Assembly (NCBI RefSeq): GCF_905220365.1
Contig: NC_061143.1
Location: 4,712,001-4,776,000, forward strand
Direction: 5' to 3'
From: Vanessa cardui
Taxonomy: Eukaryota; Arthropoda; Insecta; Lepidoptera; Nymphalidae
Length of the DNA stretch: 64,000 bases
A program made the position numbers and the translations under genes. The notes beneath the pieces were generated by a model. It was given only the letters and a program-made list of their open reading frames with translations, was not told the DNA's origin and searched no databases. Below, piece by piece: positions 44,150 to 57,684 of the stretch (positions are counted from its first letter, which is position 1; each line of letters opens with the position of its first letter).

Positions 44150-44400
44150 TAGAACTATAATATCAGAATGTATGCCTTCTGTGATTTGTCCGAAGCCTTC
44201 GAATGTGATTATGATATTTGTTAAATTATGTATACCCAAAAAAGTTGGCATTAATTTGATATTGATAGCGTTTGAAATTTTATTTTTTTGATGGAAATCA
44301 ATGAAAACCTACAAATGATGTGAAATAATAAGGATCAACTGCAAGAATAGGCGTTCCACAGGGATCGATTTTAGGTTCGGTTTGAGTGTTTAGCCAAATA
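44150..44400 (+). mobile_element. LINE reverse transcriptase remnant
   Basis: Reads YAFCDLSEAFECDYDIC (RT motif A, normally FCDLSKAFDCVDH) and, after decayed sequence, ARIGVPQGSILGSV (motif B, GVPQGSxLGP). Stops lie between them, so it is a heavily decayed element. Confidence 0.6.
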
Positions 44401-44685
44401 AGGCTTTGAGTTGTTGTATATTCAAAAATTAATACAATACCCTTACATTATTAAAAGCACTATTAATTTACTATTAATAATATACTTGGTGTTAAAATAA
44501 CTAAATCTATAACAAATACGTGTATAGAGCGAGGCACTATTGTTATCTATAAGAGGTATATTTAGCTTTACGACCCCGGTTTATGATACTATATGAAAAG
44601 TTAGGTAATTGCCTGATATCGAAGTGGACAGAACGATTATTAGTTATTTTCATAGTTTTACGGTACACTGCCTAAGATTTGGTGG

Positions 44686-44735
44686 TAGGATTTTGTGCGA
44701 TACCTTGTGGGTAGGTACCACCTACTCGCATATAA
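44686..44735 (-). repeat. Fragment of the GGCGGACGAGCATA repeat
   Basis: GTGGGTAGGTACCACCTACT is the inverted 3' part of the family, followed by decayed sequence. Confidence 0.45.
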
Positions 44736-45594
44736 CACCAAGCAGCAACTAATAGGATTATTTTTTATATCGAATTGATTGAAATAATCTTATTAGTTTA
44801 TTAATACTCGATATCATAATATATCAGATAAAATGCTTAGTTTAAATTATTAAACTAAAATATGTACCCAAAAGTAAACTAAAAATGTATCTAAAAAAAA
44901 TATTGTGATGGTATTTTTAGCAGATTCTTGAATTTTTACAGAAATTAAAAAAGAACGAATATTATAGATTATATTCATTATTACTAACATATTTATTATT
45001 TTGTTTAGTAGTATATTTCCGAAATAATGATGACTTAGGTTATTTCATAATCGTTAAATCAAGGAAATAACGAACTATTTGATTCTTTTCAAATTATTAT
45101 AAAGGCAGAAACAAAATGTTCTTTGTAATTCAAGTAATCGATAGTTTTACTATGACTGGCTTATCCGGCTTAAAAGTTTGTTGACCCTACACGCAACGCA
45201 GCACGTAACGTTATAATTAAACTATTAAAAGTATGTATTCTAGTGTCTTATGATAATTTATTTATTTTATTTATTTATTTTTTGGGAAACAAACAATTAT
45301 AATTACACTTAATAGTAAAAAACAAATATAAGAAAAACATAAATCAATCAAGTTTCAATTCAAGTCAATAAATAATATTTAAAAAACTTTATTGAAGAAT
45401 AAAACAAAACACAACATCACTAAGCCGTCTATGTATGTTATCTTTTATTTATGTATTTCATTTTAAGTTATCAAAATTAGGTAACCAGAATCGTATTTAT
45501 TGGCATTAAACCAAATCGGAATCATCAATATAATCACTTCATTATATTTTATCAAATAGTTCAGTAAGAAATAATAAACATTCTTTTCATATAT

Positions 45595-45762
45595 CACCAG
45601 TTCGCCACCAACGTTTGGAGCCAAGATGGCATATTGGTTCACTCAACCTTAAAACTGCATCAGAATGATAATTTAAGTATTGATGATTTGAGGTAGAATA
45701 TCTAATGAGTTTGTCGTTTCACCCACGCAGTTTTACACAAAGCCCTACCATCAAGTAAAGTA
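45595..45762 (+). repeat. Diverged copy of the GGCGGACGAGCATA repeat
   Basis: CGCCACCAACGTTTGGAGCC through TTTTACACAAAGCCCTACCA follows the 3' half of the family with many substitutions. Confidence 0.5.
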
Positions 45763-46002
45763 TACCAAAGTGGTACCCAACGGTCAGTCAAGTATGTCTA
45801 CAGAATCAAATATATATAATAGGAAGAAAACAGTGATTTCATTATCATTATTACATCATGCGTAAATATTAACTATATTTTCATTGAAAAAACCAAGAAT
45901 GCCATTCGTCTGCCAATGCTCGTGATAGTGCCAGAGATCAGTACATACGAACCATAAACAAACCAACTCCCAAGGTATCTAGTTGTATTAACTTAGTTTT
46001 AA

Positions 46003-46268
46003 CTAGCGACCCGACCTGGCTTCAATGCTTGGCAATGCTAATATTAAATATACTACAAAATTTGTTTATTTACGGCATCACATTAGATACTTCTAAAATT
46101 ATCAGTTCTTCTTTACTATGTTATCCATTTATTATATATCAACACTTACCTCTCGAATCGCTCTATCTATTAAAAAAAACGCATCAAAATCCGTTGCGTA
46201 ATTTCAAAGATCTAAGCATACATAGGGAAAGATAGCGGCAAGCGACTCTGTTTTATACTATGTAATGA
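46003..46268 (+). repeat. Short non-autonomous repeat (ACTAGCGGCCCGCC family)
   Basis: ACTAGCGACCCGACCTGGCT to GCGACTCTGTTTTATACTATG. A chance 68-codon frame lies within. Confidence 0.7.
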
Positions 46269-46464
46269 TGATCATATTTGGACTCAAAAAGCAGCAACTA
46301 TTATTTTTTTATGTGTTGAAGTTTGGAGGACATACAATGAACATCAGATGCAACCGGTTGAGGGTTCGCACTGGAATGATACAGGTTTCCTTTTACCCGT
46401 GACATTGATTATGTAAGCAGATCTCGGGAGAACTGACCAATTATGTGCGCTTGTTTCCCTTTGT

Positions 46465-46697
46465 AAAAAACTAACGACCCGCCCCGACTTCGCAAGGATT
46501 TAATGCTAATACTAAATATACTACAGATTTTTTGTTGTTTCTTTACTATATACATGTATTACATGCAAAAACCTTCCTCATTAATCGTTCTATCTATTTA
46601 AAAAAATCGCATCAGAATCCGTTGCGTAATCTTAAAGATCTAAGCATACATAGGGACAGACAGCGGTGAGCGACTTTGTTTTATACTATGGAATGAT
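46465..46697 (+). repeat. Short non-autonomous repeat (ACTAGCGGCCCGCC family)
   Basis: CTAACGACCCGCCCCGACTT to GCGACTTTGTTTTATACTATG, 200 bp from the previous copy in the same orientation. Confidence 0.7.
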
Positions 46698-46746
46698 TTC
46701 GGGAGATTTACTTTGTATACCTGCTATACCTTGCTCAACCAGCTCA

Positions 46747-47035
46747 ACAACAGCCTGTAAATTCTTACTGCTAAAGGCCTCCTCTCCCTTTTGAGGAGAA
46801 CATAATTGGAACATATTCCACCACGCTGTTCCGATGCGGGTTGGTGGAATACACATGTGGCAGAATTTCTATGAAATTTGTCACATGCAGGTTTCCTCAT
46901 GATGTTTTCCTTCACCGCTGAGTACGAGATGAATTATAAAGTCAAACTAAAGACATAAATCAGCGGTGCTTGCTTGGGTTTGAACCCGCAATCATCGGTT
47001 AAGATGCACGCGTTCCAACCACTGGGCCATCTCGA
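46747..47035 (-). mobile_element. tRNA-derived SINE (Metulj-like), full length
   Basis: Reverse copy flanked by 13 bp duplications CTCAACCAGCTCA (46734-46746 and 47036-47048). Head boxes A and B readable on the minus strand. Confidence 0.9.
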
Positions 47036-47294
47036 CTCAACCAGCTCACCGCTGCTCAAAAATCACCTCTTCCAGAAGGTACATGATAAGAATTGCTCTC
47101 CAAGCCTTACAGGGACGTAAAAGTTAATTCGCCAATTCATCATGATCAAGTTGGGGGACAGCAAGAGACACTCTAAGCTTAAGGACGCCCTAATTTCCAA
47201 GATTATTATCAGTTCTAACCCCAATTCGATATTCGGTGACGTCATCAACACAATCCTTTAAAACGAGTGTCAGACCTTCACTAATAACATAATT

Positions 47295-47680
47295 TGACGA
47301 CGAGTGGTGTGTACACCGGTTTCCAAGGGTACGCCACTCCGAGGTCCCGGGTTCGATTCCCGGCCGAGTCGATATAGATTATCATTAGTTTTCTATGTTG
47401 TCTTGGGTCTGGGTGTTTGTGTTACCTTCGTTACTTCTGATTTTCCATAACACAAGTTTAGCTACTTACATTGAAAAACAATCTTTATTAACATAAGAAT
47501 TAACAACATTAAATGCTTAAATATTTATATACAAATATGAACTAAACCTAGTTACTGTATAAATCTTGACCGCGTGGAATGGTGGCAAGAATGCTAGCAG
47601 CATTTCCCCGTTGATTGATTGGTATCAGAGTAATGTATGTGATGTTGTCTCATATTTATTTATTTAATTCTGTAGTTATT
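47295..47680 (+). mobile_element. Second tRNA-derived SINE family, split by another repeat
   Basis: Head ACGACGAGTGGTGTGTACAC and box B GGTTCGATTCCCGG; the body stops at ACTTACATTG (47471) and resumes at GGTATCAGAGTAATGTATG (47621). The 150 bp between belongs to another repeat (47472-47620). Confidence 0.75.
47472..47620 (-). repeat. Dispersed repeat with GGAAATGCTGCTAGCATTC, inside a SINE
   Basis: The minus strand reads GGGAAATGCTGCTAGCATTC and CCACGCGGTCAAGATTTATA, then an AT-rich part ending AATAAAGATTGTTTTT, so it looks like a retroposon 3' end with a polyadenylation signal. Confidence 0.5.
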
Positions 47681-48125
47681 ATTTTACTTATTTAAAATAA
47701 CCAAAACAGTTGAAATAGACAGCAAACTTAAAGTTTGAAAATATTCTCTACCAATCAACAAACCCATATATAAATATTTATTTACTAACTTCAGTAAAAT
47801 TTACATTAAAAAGGAACAATTATAATGTATTTGTAAAAAATAGTCGTTATGCCAACATATAGATCATCAGATCAGATATACATAATAATCGGATTTGTTA
47901 ATTTATCAATTTATATTAATTTTATAAGAAACATTTGACTACTTAGAAATGAGAAGTCATATAATGTAAACTCAACCTCGTGCGTCAACCAATTGAAAAT
48001 ATCGATCAAATCAATTTTTGATTTAAAAATGATGAATATCTTCACGTGTCTAGACTAAGTTATCAATCTGGGCACTATTTACACTGCTGGTTTTTGGTTA
48101 GTATAAAACTAAATCTTCTGAGAGC

Positions 48126-48250
48126 CTCATGTGTATTCCACCAACCCGCATTGGAACAGCGTGGTGGAATATGTTCCAAACCTTCTCCTCAAGGAGAGAG
48201 GAGGCCTTTAGCCCAGCAGTGGGAATTTACAGGCTGTTGTGGTTGTTGTT
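48126..48250 (+). mobile_element. SINE (Metulj-like), 5'-truncated
   Basis: Begins CATGTGTATTCCACCAACCC and ends CAGGCTGTTGTGGTTGTTG; only the 3' 125 bp is present. Confidence 0.8.
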
Positions 48251-50480
48251 GAATTTCTGAGAGGCAAACTTAGACTGCGCGGTATCTGAAATCGAATTAA
48301 ACTTGCAGTATATACATTTCATTTTACGTTAACGCAAATTTGATAATGAGTCTGTAACATTATTGTTCTAATTATGCGCGGACAACTTGTATAGCTTTTG
48401 GGTCTGGTGGACCTCCCAGTATGACGATAGGGTGACCATGATTTTATATGCCCAAAATTAGTCCAAAATTAATGATTTGCCGAATAAATTCAAAGATTTC
48501 CATGAAATTCTTAAATATGAATTACAAATACCTTATAGTAGGTTACCTTTGCATGTATTCATTATAGTGTTCCAGTATACTTGTGCTTATATTAGTGACC
48601 ATACCAAAACAAAATCGTTGTAGAATAAATGGTGCGAAGGTGGTACCAAACTAGAGCGGCTAGATCAAAGTGGTAGCACTAGAAAAATAATAAGTTTGTT
48701 ATTTTTAGAGAAAACTCATACAAAACTCAGTCTAATCAAAGTATTGTGAAGTCGAGGGCGTATATTTATATTTTATAATGCAATGTATATATTTTTATCA
48801 AATTAACTGATTCTATTTTATTAGTTTCTGGGTCGCTATTGCTACATATTATTATATTTCAATGATTAAATCATTATCATTATATAGTGCTAGATATCAA
48901 CCTTTATCTTAATCGTAAAGTATTATTGTAATAATTGTATTAATGTCTCAATTGAATTCTTCTCAAGGCATTTGTTTATGTAACTAACATTTATACTATT
49001 TCATTAATTCAATAAATATTAACCGTAACCCGGTAGTAGAATAGAGTCTTGTACAGGTTATATACCACCCTCTCTTTAAATATTATTCCGCCATAGATCA
49101 ATATTCTGATTTGATTTATTTCAAAAATAAATTATTTGCTAATTAAATAAATAATAAATTTAATTAGCATATAATTTATTTTAAAGTTATATGCTTACCA
49201 ACTGCCACTAGGCATACACATATATACACCGACTCACTGACACTTTAAACTGAAATAAATCAAATCAGAATATTGATCTACAAATTAAATTTATATAGAA
49301 GATTATGCTTTGCCCATAAAAACTTACTCTACAAATATTAATGACTTTTTTGTCATCTTAAAAGCAAAATTCCTAACTGTATAATTAGTAATGCGAAATT
49401 TATAATAGTGGGATCTCCTTGAGAGTAATTAGCCATGTTGAGTATAGACTACGAGATTATCTCCTCTTCACAAGGAGCAACTACAAGAGCATTGCTTTTG
49501 AGCTGATGACTTGTCAGAATTTATTAATTTATTGGGTTTGCTAGCGATTTTCACATTTTGTCATTCAATATAAATATACAATTAGATGATATGCATACAT
49601 TGATTATGTAAAATAATTTAAAGCAAACACTACGTGCTAATGAAACTATTAATTACTATTACTTGCGACAACAACAAAAGTGAAAAAAAAAACAAAACGA
49701 AAAATTAGCAGAAGAAAATGTTTATACACAAATTTTGGCTTAAATATTACTTTGATACATACACAGACATTTGATTCAGAATCTGAGGCTTTTAGGTTTG
49801 ACTCTATACCCGAACATTTTTATGTTAGTAGCGTCGGCTAAGTAGCAATTATTTTTTGAATTTTGAATCAGTTTCTGTTTATCTTTATATTTTAGTTCGT
49901 TTATAAGATAAACTTCAACAGACACACCAGCATTGCAGCTTTTTTAGCTATATTTCTTTTACGTGAAATATTGAACATTTGAGAAACGTAGTGGACTCTA
50001 GAATTATTGTCACTGAAATGTTTATTTGATGGAATAATTTCAGTAAGTACATAAAAGGGTATGACCTTATTAGAAAATAAAATATCCATATATTATAAAA
50101 AATCGTTGTCACCGCACATCTGCGCAGCGCCCACAGTGCACAGACGAATGAGCACCTCTCGCGTTGCGTGACGCTCATTCATATAGAAAATTCTTCGCCC
50201 CAATGGACCATGTGCTCACTTCATTATCACTATGAGAACCTTTGCTAATTATAGCACAGTTCTAATTTCATACACAGACACTATAATTCAGAGTTATAAA
50301 GTTAACTCTGAACCGGTTCGATTCCCGTTCGACAGCTGACAGACGATTTATAATGACAGTAATGGTAATTGTTTTAATCTGGGCTCTACATACATCCCAT
50401 AGTACCTTAAACGGGTACTTTAAATTACTGGTCCTGGTTACGTTATATGTTTTGGCTTTTACATTAAAAAAACATTTTTT
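48251..50480. other. Intergenic, mostly AT-rich
   Basis: Apart from the fold-back at 49092 nothing is recognised. A GC-richer patch at 50095-50180 (CATCTGCGCAGCGCCCACAG) could be regulatory. Confidence 0.45.
49092..49282. repeat. Fold-back element made from repeat fragments
   Basis: Inverted arms of 29 bp beginning AGATCAATATTCTGATTTG at 49095-49123 and 49251-49279, bordered by TA on both sides. An inner inverted pair GCTAATTAAAT / AATTTAATTAGC lies near the middle. The right arm resembles part of the GGCGGACGAGCATA repeat. Confidence 0.55.
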
Positions 50481-50750
50481 TTATATAGATAAATAGACTA
50501 AATGGGCTCTTTGATGGTAAGTGGTTACCACTGCCTATAGATTTTTGCCCGGTAAGATCCAGTAACCATTCCTTACATCGCCAATGCGCCAATATTGAGG
50601 ACTAAGGAGTAACGTCACTTGTACCTGTATTTACACTGACTCACTCACCCTCCAAAGCGTAACACATCAATACTAAGCATTTGTCGGTAGAATATATAAT
50701 TTTACCTACCCAGATAGGCTTGCACGATGTTCTACCACCAAGTATATTTT
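50481..50750 (+). repeat. Diverged copy of the GGCGGACGAGCATA repeat
   Basis: GATGGTAAGTGGTTACCACTG to CCCAGATAGGCTTGCACGAT, with losses at the start and near the end. Confidence 0.65.
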
Positions 50751-51002
50751 ATATAATATCTATGAAATTTTGATATTATGTTGTTATAAATTTCTAATAT
50801 CTGGTTCACCCCTACCAATACCAATAAGCTAAGTACCGTGACGTGACATGAGTCATGGCGAAAAATAATTAACGGATGGAGTATATCAATCTCACAAATA
50901 AAATTATAAAAAAAAACAGTAAAGTAATATAAAATACTAGAATCATGCGAAATATAAAGTAAATTATATACTAATATCAAATGTTAATATCATTTAATAG
51001 GA

Positions 51003-51070
51003 ATAGTTTGGCGGACGAGCATATGGGCCACCTGATGTTAAGTGACAATGACGCTGTAAGAAATATTTAA
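51003..51070 (+). repeat. Fragment of the GGCGGACGAGCATA repeat
   Basis: TTTGGCGGACGAGCATATGG then a deletion to GACAATGACGCTGTAAGAAA. Confidence 0.65.
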
Positions 51071-52543
51071 TAATGAAAATTTTAACATGCTAAGAAAAAA
51101 AACACGTAATATTTTTGTCTTCGCAGAACAACCCATCATCATAATCATACCATAATAACAGATAGAAGAATAAAATTAATGAATCATACATTCATTTTTA
51201 TTGATTTAGGTAAGGTAATGTTCGGCGTCAATGACGGTGCTATTTTTTTCTGTAAGCATTTTACCTTCGCGATTAGTACGCCATCTATCGAAGTGTGATG
51301 GTACTATCACAAACGTTCACGTTCAAACTGTACAATTTCAATACAATCAGATGAATGATAAAATACACAGATTATTAATAATATATTCATTTAGTATCTA
51401 AGATAACATTTATGTAGAGGAATTGATGAATTAAGTTAGTACATATCAAATCGTACATAGTGATAGACAAAATATCGATTCATAGTTTCTATCGGATATA
51501 TTTATCTTAATAAAAAAGGGGAGGTTATCAATTCGGTTATATTTTTTATGTTTATTAACTCAAAACGCCATTTCTGAACCATCTAGCAGAACCTGCTTTA
51601 CCCGGGATAATTTATAAAACATTAACATACAAACCGTCAACCATTTTATCTTATCGCGGAATGAATTAAAAAAATAGACTATGTCCTTCCCCGGTAATCA
51701 AACTATCTCCATACCAAATTTCATCTAAAGCGGTTAAAAATTAAAAAAAAAGTATTAAGTTGTAGAAAAAAATACGTGATTGTGAAGAACTGGTCATAAA
51801 CATTCCTATTGATTAAAAAAATACCATTAAAAATCAGGTTTATTTGAGCTATCAACTTACTAAATTTAAATTTTACATATATGGATGTTGTCTGGCAATA
51901 CAATGCAAGCTCATTAAAAAACATAATTAAAAATATAAATGATATGATCACGAAAACAGTTACACATTGATGTGACAAATCAAACGAATTAAATCAAATT
52001 CCTTTATAAAGCATTCCACTTGCTTAATGACTGTCGAATTAAACAGTACCATCGGCTCGGAAAAGAAAACACACTGACCTGAAAAGAAACGACGAAAAAA
52101 CAACAACAACAGTTTCGACGAACGAACAGCCAAACATTACAAACATAACCTAAATGACAATTTTTTTTAAATTACAATGACTTTCTTTATCCTTATTAAA
52201 TTACATTACCATAATTGGCTTTTATTGTTTCATTTTCATATGAACAAGTAAAATATACAAATGTTTTTTTTTTATTTGCAGTCATAGACTAACTCGTCTT
52301 TTCAGTCTTCAGTTTAATTATAAGACGCATTAGTCTAGCTTAGCCTAAGCTGACTTAGTAAGTAAATTAAAAAACGTAAATGTGTCACGGCTCTGCAAAG
52401 GCCTTCCTTCCATTTAAAGAGAAGCTTTGGAGTCTATTCCACCACACAGCACTGCTGCGGATGTTGACGCACATGGCAGAATTAAATCCTATCTGAATTT
52501 TACTCATAATTCAACTCAATTTTACTCATAATTAAAACTCAAC
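51071..52543. other. Intergenic, no gene seen
   Basis: AT-rich. The 85-codon minus-strand frame at 51721-51978 is hydrophobic through Phe/Ile-rich codons and looks like base composition only. Confidence 0.45.
51505..51720 (+). repeat. Decayed repeat related to the AACCGACTTC family
   Basis: AAAAGGGGAGGTTATCAATTC then TTATTAACTCAAAACG, followed by unrelated AT-rich sequence. Confidence 0.35.
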
Positions 52544-52842
52544 AGAGTCGAGATGGCCCAGTGGTTAGAACGCGTGCATCTTAACCGATGATTGCGGGTT
52601 TAAACCCAGGCAAGCACCGCTGTTTCATGTGCTTAATTTGTGTTTATAATTCATCTCGTGCTCAGCGGTGAAGGAAAACATCGTGAGGAAACCTGCATGT
52701 GACAAATTTCATAGAAATTCTGCCACATGTGCATTCCACCAACCCGCATTGGAACAGCGTGGTGGAATATGTTCCAAACCTTCTCCTCAAAGGGAGACGA
52801 GGCCTTTAGCCCAGCAGTGGGAATTTACAGGCTGTTGATGTT
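52544..52842 (+). mobile_element. tRNA-derived SINE (Metulj-like), full length
   Basis: Near-consensus copy from GAGTCGAGATGGCCCAG to TTACAGGCTGTTGATGTTG. Confidence 0.9.
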
Positions 52843-55654
52843 GATGCCCACCAGTACGAAGCCGGGACGGGCCAATAGTTCTACATAAAAACTTTGTGTT
52901 TTCTCTGCTTTAAATCCCCGACCCATTATTAATATTTACGTGTTAAGTCCACTGGGACGTTCCGGCTCTACCGTCTTTATCCGTAGTCTAAGGAGGTCCT
53001 ACTATATTGAAATGTATATCAGTATACCATGCCTGTATTAAGGCTTTATAACGAGCTCTTGTAATGTCAACAACACCGTCCAAAACGCTGTTTTCACATG
53101 GTGTGAATGAGGCCGTGTAATTTAGCAAAGTCACGCCATTTTAAGGTAAGGTTAGAGTTGGGTGTGAACTAATTTATAATTAAACAGTTACGATCGAACT
53201 TTAACTAGTGTTCATATAATCTAATTTACTTAACATTTTCTACAATTAAATGAAATAGATTGAAAATAAATCGTCTATTTCATCGATATTTTCTAGAACT
53301 GAAAGCAGCATCTGTTTATATCATTATGTTCAACGTGTTCTGGTAAGTATACGTATAATATAATTATATATTACATTTGTTTTAAATTGTTTTGCATGCA
53401 AGATAATTAGCAATTACCTGCATTACGTTAGCATCGGATCTTATTATGCATATGTCATAAGAATATATAGTATTATATATTTTTATCTGGCGGATTATAT
53501 AGATAAGATAAATAAATATTTATTTAAATAACCACAGTTATCTAATGTCTCACTTTACGGCTCGAGGCAATCACAATCACACGCAGCAGACAAACATTAA
53601 GTCGCGATATCCTTTCGCCTTTTCTCTCCACTTAAAAGAAATGTGTAAACGGCCGTGGCATACACAATTTGTATGTAGAGCGAAACTAAAGAAATATAAC
53701 TTCAGAATCATCTAAGGGAAACTCGCTGTTAACACGCATGGAATAGAGGTGATTTTATTGAGCAGGATGTGGTATTTTTTAGACCTTTCAGAAACTTATG
53801 GACAAGTCGACCGGCGCGGCGACTCTACCACGCTTGTTTCACGTCATCAGTCATAAACGAGACCGCGTTTGGACCGCACGCGTTTTTTCGCTCACATTAA
53901 AATCGTTATCAAAACTTCAATTAATTTTCAATTAACTTAAAAAACACTCAGCTATCTGTGTGACATTTAAACCGTGTATAATTGTATATGTGTGCAAGAT
54001 TAACAACCAGGTTTTTGTTTTATAAGTAAGTATTGATTGTACGTCCTCAGAAGTCTGAACTTTTGGAAAGTTTTGTTAAGATGCATAAGTGTATTTGGCT
54101 ATCGTATGTGATTAATTAGATCCATTTAATGGAAAGCATGTTGCGCCCGCGATTCCGTTACTTGCCTTCTTTTGAACTCGTCTGACTAGTATTAGTTTAA
54201 TTCGTTTCCTCTTGTTTCGGATATACTCTAGAATATATGAGAACATAAATACTCTTAGCCTATATTGTCACAGCTAAGCATTTTATACGCTCGTTGTTTT
54301 ATACTGGTATTGATTATATTGATCTATGAAGTGGATGGTTACCGCCATGACTAATATGAGGTTGCTCATGTGTATAATAAATATTTATAAGCGGTATGTT
54401 TATTTAGATATCAGTAACAAGTCCGGTATTCATAAAACGTCGAGTTAAAAGCATTCGTGACTTCAACAGAGAAAATAATTGTGAGGAACCAAGTCGTACG
54501 GCATTGTATGAAATTTGCATTTAGGTAATAATAGAAAATAGTTTTTGAAAATAGTAGCCTTTCTGATTGCGATAAAAACAGTTGTTCATGTATGTGATAT
54601 TTCTGAAGCTTTATTTCATTTCGAATAACCTTCCTTATTTTATAGATAACATAAAAAAAAGTTTATCTATTTTTGGTGTTCACATATTAACACAATAGGA
54701 ACTCTCTTTGGGACCCCTTCCTGTCTCTATAATGGTTTTGGTGAAGCGCTCGTAATAATATACAATATATGCTATCATTATTATGCTAATGCAAAAACCT
54801 TAGAATTTATATTATAATTAACATCGTTTTATATTAATGAGAATTCTAAATTCTTAAGCTAAATTGCCAACTACTTCTGCTTCTGCTGGTAGCTTTATAG
54901 AAATCAATGTATTATTTAATTTTACTATTAATAACTAATTAACTAAATAATGATATTCTTAAAAATATTAAAAAAAAAATGATATTATGTATTCATAAAC
55001 TCAAACGTAAGTATGCCATTTAAGAAACTTTTAACCATAAGAAATCATAGTATTTTAGACTCTATTTTAATTAGAATAAAGTCTATAGTTTAGCTGAAGA
55101 AATGCTTTTTTACATTAGTAACACATTCTGAGTAATGGACAATGGGGTAATGATTTCGTCGGTGTTCTCAAAATACATCGAGGACCTACTTTTGACAAAG
55201 TTTTATAACTTTGTCGAGCTTTTGTTATAATGATTCTTTTTTTTAAATAATATAATAACATCAAATTAATTTATATATTTCGAACGAGTTAAACCGTGAA
55301 GCGCTACTTCTCGTTATAAACTAAAACCTTCAGAATACGCTGCATTTTCTAGTTTAATGTATATAATATATTGGTATAGTTTGACAAATTAATTAGTATT
55401 GATCACGATCACGAAAAATACGCCAGAGTATTTTGTGAATATTTCAAGTGCATTTTGCCACCATTGATATCGAATATAAAAAATCGCGTTTGTTTACATA
55501 TTTATTTTCGTTTTGTATTTATTGTTATAGCAGCAACAGAAATATGTAATTAGTGAAAATTTCGACGGTCTTGCTATCGTGTTTCTTGTGATACAGCCAG
55601 GTAACAGACAGACAGCGAAGTCTTAGTATTAGAGCCCCATATTTACACTTACTT
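52843..55654. other. Intergenic with a CpG-richer island
   Basis: 53560-53960 contains GACCGGCGCGGCGACTC and GGACCGCACGCG in otherwise AT-rich DNA, possibly a promoter or enhancer. No exon chain could be built. Confidence 0.4.
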
Positions 55655-55905
55655 GGTGGCTTTGTCCAAGCCCTCCTGGGTATCCACCCACTCATCAGAT
55701 ATTCTACCGCTAAACAACAGTACGCAGTATTGTTGTGTTCCGGTGAGCCAGTGTAACTACAGGCACAAGGAACATAGCATCTTAGTTCACAAGGTTGGCG
55801 CATTGACGATGTAATGAATAGTTAATATTTCTTACACCGTCATTGTCTATGGGTGATGGTGACCACTTACCAGGTGGCACATATGTGCTCGTCCGTCAAA
55901 AAACA
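55655..55905 (-). repeat. Dispersed repeat (GGCGGACGAGCATA family)
   Basis: Reverse near-full copy from CTTTGTCCAAGCCCTCC to GTGGCACATATGTGCTCGTC. The reading frames in it are incidental. Confidence 0.75.
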
Positions 55906-57684
55906 CTTTGAATACGTAACCCTAAAAATAAATCAATTACCAATTGTCTATTCAAGTTACATATTGAATCTATCACGAGTCATGAGTAACGAGGTAACAA
56001 TCAAGAGACAATACAAACATATGAGTAATAGTTCTAACTAAATAGAGCTAATGTAATGAGGAAAAACGGACCAGTCTGTTGAGTTGACAATGATTGAAGC
56101 CGCTCGCTTAACAATGAAAACTCGGCTAAGATTTATAATGGCAAGAAGGTAAAAATATAAAGCGACCGCAGCCGGAAGTCTTTCTTAACGCTGAACGATA
56201 AATATCCATGTGTCTATGGAAACGGTGACTTTTAATATTAGCATAATAACACGCTGAGGTCGAATACGGACCGTTAACAGAACTAAAAGTTTAATTCTTA
56301 CACGTTACAAATTTTACACTTTAATATAACCGTATCTAAAGCTGTCAATATCTGTTAGCGCGATTAACAGCATATTGTCGTTATGTTATTTTAAAAAAAC
56401 AGAGGTTATCAATTGTTCTGAAAAGGGGATGATGGAAGTTCACTGTTCTCTATTTAATGTTTTCTTAAAATGTAAACTCCTGTTTTTATAATAAAGTTCA
56501 GTGCGGTGTGGCCAGATTAAGCCGGAAAGAAATCCTGTAAGCGAACTTGGGTCATTATAATATTTCGTTCTTCCATCATTCACAATAGAAAATATAGTCA
56601 GGAATTCACTGCAATGACTCGGAAAGCATATAAAACTGTTTGTTTTGCTCCTGATTTTCTTTCGTTCATGCCGGATTAGTATATATGACAAAAATCGATT
56701 ACGACAACATCGTACAATAAAATCGATATTGATAAAATAAGTAATATTGAAACTCTTCACTTGACACGCAACTTTGGTTAGTATTTGAAGGCGCCATAGT
56801 TACAGAATACAAAAACAATCGAGAATTCCGATAATCGTAAATGAATTCAGACAGCCGTTTGCGGAATAATATCTTGCGTGCAGAGTGTTTTGTGGAAAAA
56901 AATCTAAACTTACGTCCGTTTGTCACGAGCATCCTCGCCAAGGTCGTCGACCGAAGGAACGAGCATTACTTTATGTCTATTTCGAAACGTGAATCATGTA
57001 AGTGTTTTGCCTTATAACCTCAAAATGTTTATTTAAGAAATTATTCATTTATACAATTGTGATGTTTCAACGAAAACAAACCATATCATTTTGGATGGAC
57101 GATCGTTTTAGTTATTCAAATTAATAATGCTAATTCATATTGAATAATCATAATACAACGATTCGTCGAACGTTTACTTTCTATTAAATAATAACAAATA
57201 TTATGAAACAATTTTACGAAATCAGTAATTTGTCATTTTTATGCAATTCCGTGTTATTTTTGTCTAATATTATTTAAATCGTTCTTCGAGAACAGATACA
57301 AATGAAATTTAATCGTAAAGGTAATTAAAAAACAATGAAAAAAGTTTTGTCGCGGCGACAAATGACAAATAACTTTGACAACTAATTAACTAGAATATTA
57401 TCATAATTATACAATCGTTTCCAGTTTTACATTTTCTAAAACTATTTACTTAGAAGTTAAACTACATTATCGACCTAGTAGACTAAATATAAATCTCATT
57501 ATTTTGTTTTTTTTTTTTATATCATGCCTTCGTTATAATCTCATTATTAGGTTTGTAACTTACTAGTTCAAAAAAAATCAAAATGCTAGTTAATATAGAT
57601 CTAGTAAAATAGTCTCATCAATAAACTCGAAATAATGTATATTTGTTGTATTTACTGAATGATACACATAATAAATAAACATGT

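Noticed and set aside
51721..51978. Hydrophobic 85-codon frame that could be a membrane protein
   Set aside because: Phe/Ile/Leu content follows from the AT-rich base composition; no promoter, splice or family signal.
54079..54117. Short signal-peptide-like start MHKCIWLSYV
   Set aside because: Only 12 codons to a stop, with no usable donor that continues a frame.
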